Positions 15,027 through 21,726 of a stretch of 21,726 bases of DNA are shown here, in pieces. The first letter of the stretch is position 1, and each line of letters starts with the position of its first letter. The stretch is from JBKGYG01 sp046546235 (GTDB lineage Bacteria; Bacillota; Clostridia; Lachnospirales; DSM-24629), in NCBI GenBank assembly GCA_046546235.1, contig JBKGYG010000029.1, positions 1-21,726 of the forward strand. Direction: 5' to 3'. The position numbers were made by a program, and so were the translations under genes. The notes beneath the pieces are model-generated. The model saw only the letters and a list, made by a program, of their open reading frames with translations, was not told the origin of the DNA and made no database searches.

Positions 15027-15383
15027 CTATTCTTCTTCAGTTTCTTCTTTAACTACCGTAAGATTTGGTTCCATAATAGAAGCAACAGCTTCTTTTTGGA
15101 TAGGTACTCTTACGCTTTTATTAGTTCCAAATTCAACAATTATAACTTCATTAACGATATCTACAACCTTACCATATAGACCTCCATTTGTTAAAACTGG
15201 ATCTCCTACTTTAACTTCACTTTGCATTTGTTGTAAAGCTTTTTGACGTTTTCTTTGAGGACGAACCATTAAGAACCATAACAAAGCATAAAAACCAACT
15301 AAAACAACTAGCATTGTAATTAAGCCACCACCAGGCGATGGATCCTCTGTTGCATCTGCTAATAGATATAAATATTGTGACAA
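15027..15383 (-). CDS. yajC: Preprotein translocase accessory subunit YajC
   Basis: 118 residues, the usual size. One membrane helix (about 20-40) is followed by the family's RPQRKRQK stretch and a small beta-rich cytosolic domain (VKVGDPVLTNGGLYGKVVDI), ending in an acidic tail. YajC associates with SecDF and SecYEG in the membrane; its precise role is unsettled. The start is TTG (15383) with an AAGGAGG eight bases upstream; no better ATG lies nearby. It sits 43 bp after tgt and is likely co-transcribed with it. The partner secDF lies about 3.3 kb downstream, separated by the PHP gene and the SCIFF genes. Confidence 0.95.
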   Translation of the reverse strand: MSQYLYLLADATEDPSPGGGLITMLVVLVGFYALLWFLMVRPQRKRQKALQQMQSEVKVGDPVLTNGGLYGKVVDIVNEVIIVEFGTNKSVRVPIQKEAVASIMEPNLTVVKEETEEE

Positions 15384-15426
15384 TATAAAAACCTCCTTGT
15401 ATTTTGTTAAGTTATATTAAAAAATT

Positions 15427-16560
15427 TTAAGATTGTCCTTGCTTAAAACCTTCAATCTTATCATTTTTATATTTAGTATAATTATTTGCTTCAATTGCAT
15501 TTCTTATTTCTTCCATCATTGTATTATAAAAATATAAATTGTGCAAGACACACAAACGCATGCCTAGCATCTCTTTAGCCTTTAACAAATGTCTTATATA
15601 TGCTCTACTATACACTTTACAGGCAGGACAACCACAGTTTTCTTCTATAGGTTTGCCATCCAACTGATACTTTGCATTTAGAAGATTCATCTTCCCATGA
15701 TTCGTGTAAACATGACCGTGACGTCCATTTCTTGTTGGATATACACAATCAAAAAAATCTACACCTCGTTCAACACATTCTAATATATTTTCAGGTGTAC
15801 CAACTCCCATTAAGTAAGTTGGTTTATTTTTTGGAAGAAATGGTACAACCTCCTCTAATATTCTATACATCTCAGAATGAGATTCACCTACTGCAAGCCC
15901 TCCAATAGCATAGCCAGGTAATTCTAAATTTGATATTATTTTTGCATGTTCTACTCTAATATCTTCATAAGTTCCACCTTGATTAATACCAAATAACAAC
16001 TGACTTTGATTGATAGTTTCTTCTAACGAATTAAGTCGGTTTAATTCTTTAGAACAACGTTTTAACCATCTTGTAGTACGGTCAACTGAATCCTTCATGT
16101 ATTCTCTTGTAGCTGGATGTGGTGGGCATTCATCAAATGCCATTGCTATAGTTGAAGCAAGATTAGATTGAATTTGCATACTTTCTTCAGGACCCATAAA
16201 TATTTTCCTTCCATCAACATGTGAAGAGAAGTAAACACCTTCTTCTTTTATTTTCCTTAAACTTGTTAATGAAAAAACTTGAAAACCACCTGAATCAGTT
16301 AGTATAGGTTTATCCCAAACCATAAATTTATGCAAACCACCAAGGTCTTTTATAACATTATCACCAGGCCTAACATGTAAGTGATACGTATTTGATAATT
16401 CTACTTGACATTTTACTTGTTTTAAATCTATAGTAGATACCCCGCCTTTTATAGCAGCTGCTGTTCCAACATTCATAAAAACAGGAGTTTGAATTATACC
16501 GTGTACAGTGTGAAATTCTCCCCTTTTTGCTCTTCCGTCAACATTGAGTATATTATACAT
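15427..16560 (-). CDS. tgt: tRNA-guanine transglycosylase (queuine/preQ1 insertion)
   Basis: 377 residues, normal for bacterial Tgt. It exchanges G34 of GUN-anticodon tRNAs (Asp, Asn, His, Tyr) for preQ1 in queuosine synthesis. D89 lies in TDSGGFQVFSL, the catalytic D271 in DCVYPTRNGRHG, and the zinc ligands are C309, C311, C314 and H340. Start ATG, with GGTGA and AAAGGA upstream. Usually queA and ruvAB sit upstream; here aroC is divergent, so this is a rearranged end of the cluster. A clear promoter lies 60-90 bp upstream. Two of the four Tgt substrate tRNAs (Asp and His) are those the left-edge T-box might sense, which is a coincidence of content rather than proof of linkage. Confidence 0.97.
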   Translation of the reverse strand: MYNILNVDGRAKRGEFHTVHGIIQTPVFMNVGTAAAIKGGVSTIDLKQVKCQVELSNTYHLHVRPGDNVIKDLGGLHKFMVWDKPILTDSGGFQVFSLTSLRKIKEEGVYFSSHVDGRKIFMGPEESMQIQSNLASTIAMAFDECPPHPATREYMKDSVDRTTRWLKRCSKELNRLNSLEETINQSQLLFGINQGGTYEDIRVEHAKIISNLELPGYAIGGLAVGESHSEMYRILEEVVPFLPKNKPTYLMGVGTPENILECVERGVDFFDCVYPTRNGRHGHVYTNHGKMNLLNAKYQLDGKPIEENCGCPACKVYSRAYIRHLLKAKEMLGMRLCVLHNLYFYNTMMEEIRNAIEANNYTKYKNDKIEGFKQGQS

Positions 16561-16620
16561 TATTGTTTCACCAATCCTTTTTTATCAAAGGGTTTAAATA
16601 CTCTTCTACGCCTATGACAA

Positions 16621-16649
16621 AGTATACCCTTAATTTCCCAACTTTTCAA
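16621..16649 (-). promoter_or_regulatory. tgt-yajC promoter
   Basis: Minus-strand TTGAAA (16649-16644), 17-nt spacer and TATACT (16626-16621), about 60 nt upstream of the tgt ATG. Together with the aroC promoter it accounts for much of the 304-bp divergent gap; no further gene is seen there. Confidence 0.7.
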
Positions 16650-16757
16650 GAGAAAGTTATTGAATTAAATACTTCAATTTTCTTTCATTATATATTTTTC
16701 CTGTATATTTAATACTTATTAATTTTTTATAATCCAATCTTTCATTGCTCCATATAC

Positions 16758-16786
16758 TTGCTATTCTTTCTTAAGTTATATATAAT
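16758..16786 (+). promoter_or_regulatory. Probable aroC promoter
   Basis: TTGCTA (16758-16763), 17-nt spacer and TATAAT (16781-16786). Transcription would start near 16793, placing the 16812-16833 palindrome in the leader. A second possible -10, TATACT at 16825-16830, lies inside that palindrome but lacks a convincing -35. Confidence 0.6.
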
Positions 16787-16811
16787 TGAGGTAATTTTAT
16801 TATTTTAATTA

Positions 16812-16833
16812 AGTAGTACTATGATATACTACT
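16812..16833 (+). promoter_or_regulatory. Palindrome in the aroC leader, possible operator
   Basis: AGTAGTA and TACTACT form perfect 7-bp arms around an 8-bp centre (CTATGATA). It lies about 30 bp upstream of the aroC start and overlaps a possible -10. A repressor site or a short hairpin are both possible; the regulator is not known. Confidence 0.5.
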
Positions 16834-16864
16834 ACTTTAAGTTAAATGAAAGGAATGAATTTTT

Positions 16865-17965
16865 ATGGCTGGTTCAATATTAGGTGATTTATTTAAAATT
16901 TCAACTTGGGGCGAATCTCATGGTAAAGCATTAGGTGTTGTAGTTGACGGTTGTCCTGCTGGACTTGATCTTACTGAAGCTGATATTCAATATGATCTAG
17001 ATAGGAGAAAACCTGGTCAATCTCCTTTTACTACACCAAGAAAAGAAAATGATGAAGTTGAAATTCTATCAGGTGTTTTTGAAGGTAAAACTACAGGAAC
17101 TCCTATATCTTTAATTATTTTTAATAAAAATCAACGTTCAAAAGATTATTCACATATAAAGGATGTATATAGACCTGGCCAATCAGATTATACATATGAT
17201 AGCAAATATGGTTATAGAGATTATCGTGGTAGTGGGCGTTCTTCTGGACGTGAGACTGTAGCAAGAGTTGCATCAGGAGCTATAGCCAAAAAAATATTAA
17301 TTTCATTAGGTGTTGATATAACTGCATACACTTCTTCAATTGGTCCAATTAGTGTTAATCCTAATAATTTTAACAAAAATTATATTATGAATAATTTTCT
17401 ATATATGCCTGACCAAGAAGCAGCAGTAAAAGCTGAAAAGTATTTATCAAATCTTATTAAAGACAAAAATTCTTCTGGTGGAACTATAGAATGTACTGTT
17501 GACAATATACCAAAGGGACTAGGAGATCCTTCATTTGATAAATGTGATGCATTAATAAGTAAAGCCCTTATGTCAATAGGTGCTGTAAAAGGTATAGAAA
17601 TCGGAAGTGGTTTTGAAGCTAGTAAAATGACTGGTTATGAACATAATGATTTTTATAAATATGATGAAAAAGGTGATTTATCAAAACATACCAATAACTC
17701 AGGCGGTATAATTGGTGGTATAACAGATGGCAGCCAAATATTCTTAAGAGTTGCTATTAAACCTACACCATCTATTGAGAAAACTCAACCAACAGTAAAT
17801 AAATTTGGTGAAAACATTGAAATAAATATTCATGGAAGACATGACCCTATTATCGTTCCTAGGGCTGTAGTAGTCGTTGAATCAATGGTAGCACTAACAC
17901 TTGTTGATTTATTACTAAAAAGCATGACTACGAGAATGGATATTATTAAAAAAGTTTTTTGTTAA
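16865..17965 (+). CDS. aroC: Chorismate synthase
   Basis: 366 residues, full length. It converts EPSP to chorismate, the last step of the shikimate pathway, using reduced FMN without net oxidation. Family signatures: GESHG (16-20), RGSGRSSGRET (121-131), NNSGGIIGGI (277-286) and GRHDP (324-328). Start ATG, with AAAGGAATG upstream. No other shikimate or aromatic amino acid gene is in the window, so aroC appears monocistronic, flanked by its own promoter and a bidirectional terminator. Only trpS at the right edge touches the same metabolism. Confidence 0.97.
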   Translation: MAGSILGDLFKISTWGESHGKALGVVVDGCPAGLDLTEADIQYDLDRRKPGQSPFTTPRKENDEVEILSGVFEGKTTGTPISLIIFNKNQRSKDYSHIKDVYRPGQSDYTYDSKYGYRDYRGSGRSSGRETVARVASGAIAKKILISLGVDITAYTSSIGPISVNPNNFNKNYIMNNFLYMPDQEAAVKAEKYLSNLIKDKNSSGGTIECTVDNIPKGLGDPSFDKCDALISKALMSIGAVKGIEIGSGFEASKMTGYEHNDFYKYDEKGDLSKHTNNSGGIIGGITDGSQIFLRVAIKPTPSIEKTQPTVNKFGENIEINIHGRHDPIIVPRAVVVVESMVALTLVDLLLKSMTTRMDIIKKVFC

Positions 17966-17971
17966 TTTAAC

Positions 17972-18020
17972 TAATAATAAGTCTAGGGCTATTGAAACAG
18001 CTCTAGACTACCTTATTATT
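17972..18020. terminator. Bidirectional terminator between aroC and the SGNH gene
   Basis: AGTCTAG..GCT and AGC.CTAGACT form a strong central stem. AATAATAAG (17973-17981) and CTTATTATT (18012-18020) extend it, so an A-rich side precedes and a T-rich side follows on both strands. It lies between the convergent aroC and SGNH genes and slightly overlaps the end of the latter. Confidence 0.75.
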
Positions 18021-19062
18021 CAAATATACCTTTTTCACCCAACCAATTAATAAAGTGCCTATCAACAATTTCAACTCCACTATGATTAAGATGAGCATCA
18101 TCCCTAAAATTCTCATTAACTAATAATTGTTCTTCAATATTAACTATATTATAATCAATATATGCTACATTTTGTTCTTGTGCAAATTCATTTATTTTAT
18201 CATGAATAAATTCATAATTGCTGATTTTTTCCATTGATACATTTGCTACTGGCGCTGTTACTAATACCACTTCAATATTATTTTGTTTAGCTAATTGAAT
18301 TAATTTTTTCACATAATTACGTTGAGTTTTATCAAACAACCAATCTCTTGCATCAAAATCATTAAATTGATTGTCTTCTTCTTTTTCAGACTTAGGTATT
18401 ATAATATCAGCATACACATATCCTTTTGATTTATAATACTCTGTTCCTAATGGCAATTCTTCTTTATTTTCATTTTCAGTTTGTACACGATATTTATTTA
18501 CCCAGTCTTTTAATTGTTTGTCAAAATATGATAACATATCTGGTTGATATCTAATAGTTTTAATATAATACTTTACTTTTTCATTTATGGGAAAAACATC
18601 ACTAATATATTCATCTATTAACTCTGACGGCCTAACAGATTCCATAAATAAATCAGCTTGTTTTAAATTAAAAGGTTCATCTAACATATCCCAATATATT
18701 TCAAATACAACTATCTTAGGTTTTTGATATTCCAATACTTCTTTTAGAACATAATAACTAGTATCAGGATGTTGTAAAGGTGTTCCAAGTTGAAAAGAAC
18801 TTGTTCCTAATTCTTCATCAAAGATTTCTGGGTCAAAAGTACAATAAGAATGAGAAGAACCTATAAAAACCATATCAATGCTATCTCTATCTTGTTCATA
18901 GAACTCTTCAAATCTTCTTTTTGCATAAGATGCAAATTGATTTTTAGCAGCTACACTTTCAAACCATTCGCCTATTAGAAATATTATTATTACTAACCCA
19001 CAAACAAAAATCATACTTTTAATTATTCGATTAAAATTGGAAATAAATGAATTCATTTGCAT
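18016..19062 (-). CDS. Membrane-anchored SGNH-hydrolase-like protein, AlgX/AlgJ or DltD type
   Basis: 348 residues from the preferred start. One N-terminal membrane segment (about 15-33) anchors an extracytoplasmic domain. A GSSHS block I near residues 68-72 supplies the serine, and DAHLNH (D322, H324, H327) supplies the acid and histidine of an SGNH catalytic triad. Partners of MBOAT proteins with this plan transfer acetyl (or D-alanyl) groups to extracellular glycans; the acceptor is unknown here. The longest frame begins at 19089, but GGGAG lies between that codon and the ATG at 19062, so I place the start at 19062. It overlaps the end of the MBOAT gene by 32 nt, a sign of translational coupling. 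Confidence 0.82.
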   Translation of the reverse strand: MQMNSFISNFNRIIKSMIFVCGLVIIIFLIGEWFESVAAKNQFASYAKRRFEEFYEQDRDSIDMVFIGSSHSYCTFDPEIFDEELGTSSFQLGTPLQHPDTSYYVLKEVLEYQKPKIVVFEIYWDMLDEPFNLKQADLFMESVRPSELIDEYISDVFPINEKVKYYIKTIRYQPDMLSYFDKQLKDWVNKYRVQTENENKEELPLGTEYYKSKGYVYADIIIPKSEKEEDNQFNDFDARDWLFDKTQRNYVKKLIQLAKQNNIEVVLVTAPVANVSMEKISNYEFIHDKINEFAQEQNVAYIDYNIVNIEEQLLVNENFRDDAHLNHSGVEIVDRHFINWLGEKGIFE

Positions 19063-20503
19063 TATAAAAAACTCCCATCGTAAGTACATAAATTAGGATT
19101 ATATAATAAAAAGACCATCTTACTATAAAATTCACCTTCAGTAAACGTTCATGTATGCTTTCTTTTCTGCTTAGCCATTGAATCATAATTAATATTAATA
19201 TGGATAAAGCTATAGAAAGCATCTCTATTAAATTAACACCCATATTAATTATCACTTCATAAACATAGTTCAAATCAGTCCATTGTTCCGATTGATTAAA
19301 CAAGTTTTTAATTATAAACAATGCATCATTTAAATTATTTGCTCTAAAAAATACCCAACCAAAACATACTAAGATAAAGGTTATTACAATTTGAAAAAAT
19401 CCTAATATACGAGGCACCCGATTTAATTTCACAAAATTTATCAACCGCACTTTAACTGGTCTTGTTATATATCCAACAATCTGATAAATCCCATGAATAG
19501 CTCCCCATATTACAAAAGTCCAACTAGCTCCATGCCATAAACCACTAATTAAAAAAGTAATAAAAACATTGAAGAAAAATCTAGGTATTCTAACCCTACT
19601 TCCACCCAAAGGTATATATAAATAATCCCTAAACCAAGTTGATAATGATATATGCCAACGTCTCCAAAACTCACGAATTGATTTAGCAAAATATGGACGT
19701 TTAAAGTTTGTCATTAAGTCTATTCCTAATACTTTTGCCACACCTATTGCTATATCAGAATAGCCACTAAAATCACAAAAAATCTGAAAAGCAAATAAAA
19801 ACGTAGCTATTACAAAATACAGGCCTTCATATTCATTAGGCTGGTTATAAATAGTATTAACAACTACTGCTACTCTATCAGCAATAACAACTTTCTTAAA
19901 AAAACCAATAAGCATTAATTTTAATCCTGAAACAATTCTATTGATATCAAATTTATGTTTTTTGTAAAATTGGGGTATTAATCTTTCTGATCTTTCAATG
20001 GGACCTGCAACAAGTTGAGGAAAAAAAGATACATACAAAGCAAATACTCCAAAATGCTTCTCTGGTTTTATCTTTCCTCTATATACATCAATTGTATAAC
20101 TCATAGTTTGAAAAGTATAAAATGATATCCCCATAGGTAGTAAAATTTCAAAACTATCTAACCCTGAATAACTCATATTAAACACAGATAAAATTCCACT
20201 AAGTGATTGGCTGAAAAAAAGCATATACTTGAAATAAAACAATATCCCTAAATTAGTACATAAACTAATAGATAATAATAATTTTTTTTTCTTCTTACTA
20301 ATAGTTTGTCCTATTGCTAATGATGCAAAATAATCTATTATAGTTGAAATAATAATTAATATAATATATTCAGGTTTCCAAGCCATATAAAAATAATAAC
20401 TACATACAAGCAACAAAAACCATCTAAATTTAGAAGGCAAAACAAAATATAAACCTACTACTATTACAAAAAATATTAAGAACTGAAAAGAATTAAAAAG
20501 CAT
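19031..20503 (-). CDS. MBOAT-family O-acyltransferase, AlgI/DltB-like
   Basis: 490 residues, typical for AlgI-type proteins, with about eleven hydrophobic segments. Family signatures: RRWHISLSTWFRDYLYIPLGG (starting at residue 281, H284), GLWHGASW (H324) and a second histidine at H337. These proteins pass acyl groups from the cytosol across the membrane to an SGNH partner, here the overlapping downstream gene. DltB is the alternative reading, but no dltA/dltC is present in the window, so O-acetylation is more likely. GAGAGGTG precedes the ATG. A promoter is visible 45-75 bp upstream, divergent from the XRE-cupin gene. Confidence 0.9.
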   Translation of the reverse strand: MLFNSFQFLIFFVIVVGLYFVLPSKFRWFLLLVCSYYFYMAWKPEYIILIIISTIIDYFASLAIGQTISKKKKKLLLSISLCTNLGILFYFKYMLFFSQSLSGILSVFNMSYSGLDSFEILLPMGISFYTFQTMSYTIDVYRGKIKPEKHFGVFALYVSFFPQLVAGPIERSERLIPQFYKKHKFDINRIVSGLKLMLIGFFKKVVIADRVAVVVNTIYNQPNEYEGLYFVIATFLFAFQIFCDFSGYSDIAIGVAKVLGIDLMTNFKRPYFAKSIREFWRRWHISLSTWFRDYLYIPLGGSRVRIPRFFFNVFITFLISGLWHGASWTFVIWGAIHGIYQIVGYITRPVKVRLINFVKLNRVPRILGFFQIVITFILVCFGWVFFRANNLNDALFIIKNLFNQSEQWTDLNYVYEVIINMGVNLIEMLSIALSILILIMIQWLSRKESIHERLLKVNFIVRWSFYYIILIYVLTMGVFYNANEFIYFQF

Positions 20504-20549
20504 GAGACACCTCTCTCATTTTTCCTATTATGTTTTTTAAATCCCTTTT

Positions 20550-20578
20550 ATTATAGTGGATTAGTAATAAATCTTCAA
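20550..20578 (-). promoter_or_regulatory. Promoter of the MBOAT-SGNH operon
   Basis: Minus-strand TTGAAG (20578-20573), 17-nt spacer and TATAAT (20555-20550), about 45 nt upstream of the MBOAT start. Confidence 0.7.
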
Positions 20579-20622
20579 CACTGACTTTTTTCACTAGTCT
20601 CCTTTCTCCCTATGTCTTTTTG

Positions 20623-20650
20623 TTGACATTTAATAATAATAGTGTATAAT
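20623..20650 (+). promoter_or_regulatory. Promoter of the XRE-cupin regulator
   Basis: TTGACA (20623-20628), 16-nt spacer and TATAAT (20645-20650), preceded by TG. A consensus-like sigma-A promoter. Its start point falls at about 20656, inside the operator-like palindrome that follows. Confidence 0.85.
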
Positions 20651-20654
20651 TTAT

Positions 20655-20682
20655 GTTTAGTATACCTAAACTACTTGTTTAG
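20655..20682 (+). promoter_or_regulatory. Operator-like palindrome at the start point of the XRE-cupin gene
   Basis: GTTTAG (20655-20660), TATAC, CTAAAC (20666-20671) is a perfect 6-bp inverted repeat. A third half site, GTTTAG, follows at 20677-20682, 22 bp from the first. Placement across the transcription start suggests autorepression by the encoded XRE-family protein. Confidence 0.7.
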
Positions 20683-20719
20683 TCCATATAATCTTTATTG
20701 TAAAAGGCTAGGTGTTTTT

Positions 20720-21259
20720 ATGAAGATAGGACAAAAAATTAAACGTTTACGAATGCAGAAAAATTTAACTCAAGAAGAACTTGCTGACCGTTCTGAGCTT
20801 TCTAAAGGTTTTATTTCTCAGCTAGAGAGAGATTTAACATCGCCTTCTATTACAACGCTAGTAGATTTACTTCAGTGTCTTGGTACCAACCTAAGAGATT
20901 TTTTTAATGATATAGAAGATGAACAAGTTGTTTTTAAGAACAAAGATTATTTTATCAAAGATGATAAAGAGCTTAAAAATAAAGTAAAATGGATTATTCC
21001 TAATGCGCAAAAAAATATTATGAAACCAATTTTAATTGAATTAGAACCTGGTGGTTCTTCTTGGAGAGATGATCCTCATATAGGGGAAGAATTTGGGTAT
21101 ATTTTAAGTGGAACAATTAACATATATATAGGTAGTAAAGTTTATAAAGCTAAAAAAGGAGAATCCTTTTATTTTGCTACTAATAAAACTCATTATATTA
21201 AAAATATAGATAAAACAAAAGCTACTTTAATATGGGTGAGTTCTCCACCAAGTTTTTAA
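20720..21259 (+). CDS. XRE-family transcriptional regulator with C-terminal cupin domain
   Basis: 179 residues. A helix-turn-helix domain (about 7-61, with LTQEELADRSELSKGFISQLER) is joined to a cupin sensor domain (about 103-175, with H120, E123-E124 and H158 as possible ligands). Such SutR/PuuR-like regulators often control amine, amino acid or polyamine transport; in Clostridia similar genes commonly precede potABCD. Here no transporter follows: the next gene, trpS, is convergent. The target is therefore probably itself plus distant genes. The frame is open 26 codons further upstream (20642), but that stretch contains the promoter -10 and the palindrome; AAAGGCTAGGTG points to the ATG at 20720. 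Confidence 0.9.
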   Translation: MKIGQKIKRLRMQKNLTQEELADRSELSKGFISQLERDLTSPSITTLVDLLQCLGTNLRDFFNDIEDEQVVFKNKDYFIKDDKELKNKVKWIIPNAQKNIMKPILIELEPGGSSWRDDPHIGEEFGYILSGTINIYIGSKVYKAKKGESFYFATNKTHYIKNIDKTKATLIWVSSPPSF

Positions 21260-21280
21260 ATAAATGGTATTATTATTAAA

Positions 21281-21300
21281 GGGCGATTCTTGAATCGCCC
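21281..21300. repeat. REP-like GC-rich palindrome, possible terminator
   Basis: GGGCGATTC and GAATCGCCC form a 9-bp stem around TT between the convergent XRE-cupin and trpS genes. It shares the plan GGCG..TC/GA..CGCCC, followed by CTAC, with the ends of the 9298-9610 element. Neither strand has a strong T run, so a terminator role is uncertain. Confidence 0.6.
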
Positions 21301-21323
21301 CTACATTATAATAAATTAATATT

Positions 21324-21726
21324 TTATTGTGGAAAGCCTACTTTTTTCTTTACTTTTCTTAATGTCTTATTAGCTAAATAACTTGCTTTTTCTGCATTTG
21401 TTTTTATTATTTCATTTATATAAGCTTTGTCTTTTGATAACTCTTTGTACTTAGTCTGTAATGGTCTTAAACCTTCTACAACAGCTTCTCCTACAGCTTT
21501 TTTTAAATCGCCATATCCTTTGCCTTCAAAATTAGCAACTGCCTTAGTCACATCAATCCCAGTCATAACACTATAGATATCTAATAAGTTTCTAATTCCA
21601 GCCTTTTCTTCTGAATAACGGATCTCTCTATCAGAATCAGTAACTGCTCTTTTAATCTTTTTCATAATTACATCTGGTTCATCTAATACAGAAATATAAG
21701 CATTAGGATTCTCATCAGATTTTGTC
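21324..21726 (-). CDS. trpS: Tryptophanyl-tRNA synthetase, C-terminal part (5' end beyond the right edge)
   Basis: The frame is open to the last base of the window, giving ~134 C-terminal residues. The first visible residues, TKSDENPNAYI, correspond to the KMSKS-loop region of class I synthetases (the preceding Lys-Met would lie just outside). Conserved TrpRS segments follow: KKIKRAVTDSD, GIRNLLDIYS, FEGKGYGDLK and the helical C-terminal end finishing VGFPQ. The protein charges tRNA-Trp. An internal ATG at 21665 is not a start. The gene is convergent with the XRE-cupin gene; no specific regulation is visible because the 5' end is missing. Confidence 0.92.
   Translation of the reverse strand, partial: TKSDENPNAYISVLDEPDVIMKKIKRAVTDSDREIRYSEEKAGIRNLLDIYSVMTGIDVTKAVANFEGKGYGDLKKAVGEAVVEGLRPLQTKYKELSKDKAYINEIIKTNAEKASYLANKTLRKVKKKVGFPQ

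Noticed and set aside
15672..15908. Plus-strand open frame of 78 codons
   Set aside because: Antisense shadow of tgt, low-complexity protein, no supporting start signal.
18016..20503. Teichoic acid D-alanylation (dltBD) operon
   Set aside because: MBOAT and SGNH parts are similar in plan, but dltA and dltC are absent from the window and the MBOAT signatures read as AlgI-like; kept only as an alternative.
20642..20719. Longer N-terminus for the XRE-cupin regulator
   Set aside because: The extra codons overlap the -10 element and the operator-like palindrome and lack a ribosome binding site; the helix-turn-helix domain starts normally at the ATG at 20720.

Overview
The window looks like chromosomal DNA of an anaerobic, low-GC, spore-former-type member of the Clostridia. 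Evidence: A+T-rich codon use and intergenic DNA, AAGGAGG-type ribosome binding sites, a fused SecDF, the oxygen-independent heme enzyme HemZ, a T-box leader, and above all a SCIFF peptide (scfA) with its radical-SAM maturase (scfB) next to yajC/secDF, an arrangement I know only from Clostridia. A Vallitalea/Lachnospirales-like genus is a guess and cannot be proven here.

Left edge (1-667, minus strand): at least 2.4 copies of a ~134-bp tandem repeat with strong hairpins. Next to them is a complete T-box leader (promoter, Stem I, T-box sequence, terminator) whose specifier loop reads GAC, overlapping CAC. The synthetase gene it controls (predicted aspS or hisS-aspS) lies off the left edge.

668-9165 (minus strand): the classic clostridial run recJ - apt - relA - dtd - MBL-fold hydrolase - hemZ, followed by a one-domain HD-GYP protein. 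It combines DNA repair, purine salvage, (p)ppGpp metabolism, D-aminoacyl-tRNA proofreading, a glyoxalase-II-like hydrolase and heme synthesis. Separate promoters are visible for recJ, apt and relA.

9166-9629: a 313-bp foldback (MITE-like) element bounded at both ends by identical 20-nt GC-rich palindromes.

9630-16560 (mostly minus strand): the secretion and tRNA-modification block tgt - yajC, then (after a reversed PHP-domain phosphoesterase gene) TIGR04086 membrane protein - scfA - scfB - secDF. scfA, only 48 codons, encodes the six-cysteine peptide. ScfB should install thioether links in it, and YajC/SecDF belong to the Sec translocon. A 12-bp stem sits between scfA and scfB.

16561-21726: aroC on the plus strand with a palindrome in its leader; a two-gene AlgI-type MBOAT / SGNH cassette on the minus strand, probably O-acetylating an extracytoplasmic glycan; a plus-strand XRE-cupin regulator whose transcription start is covered by an operator-like palindrome; a REP-like hairpin; and the 3' end of trpS entering from the right edge.

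Start codons were moved from the longest reading frame for recJ, scfB, the TIGR04086 gene, the SGNH gene and the XRE-cupin gene, because the ribosome binding sites point to internal starts. No tRNA, rRNA, CRISPR array, transposase or prophage gene was seen.
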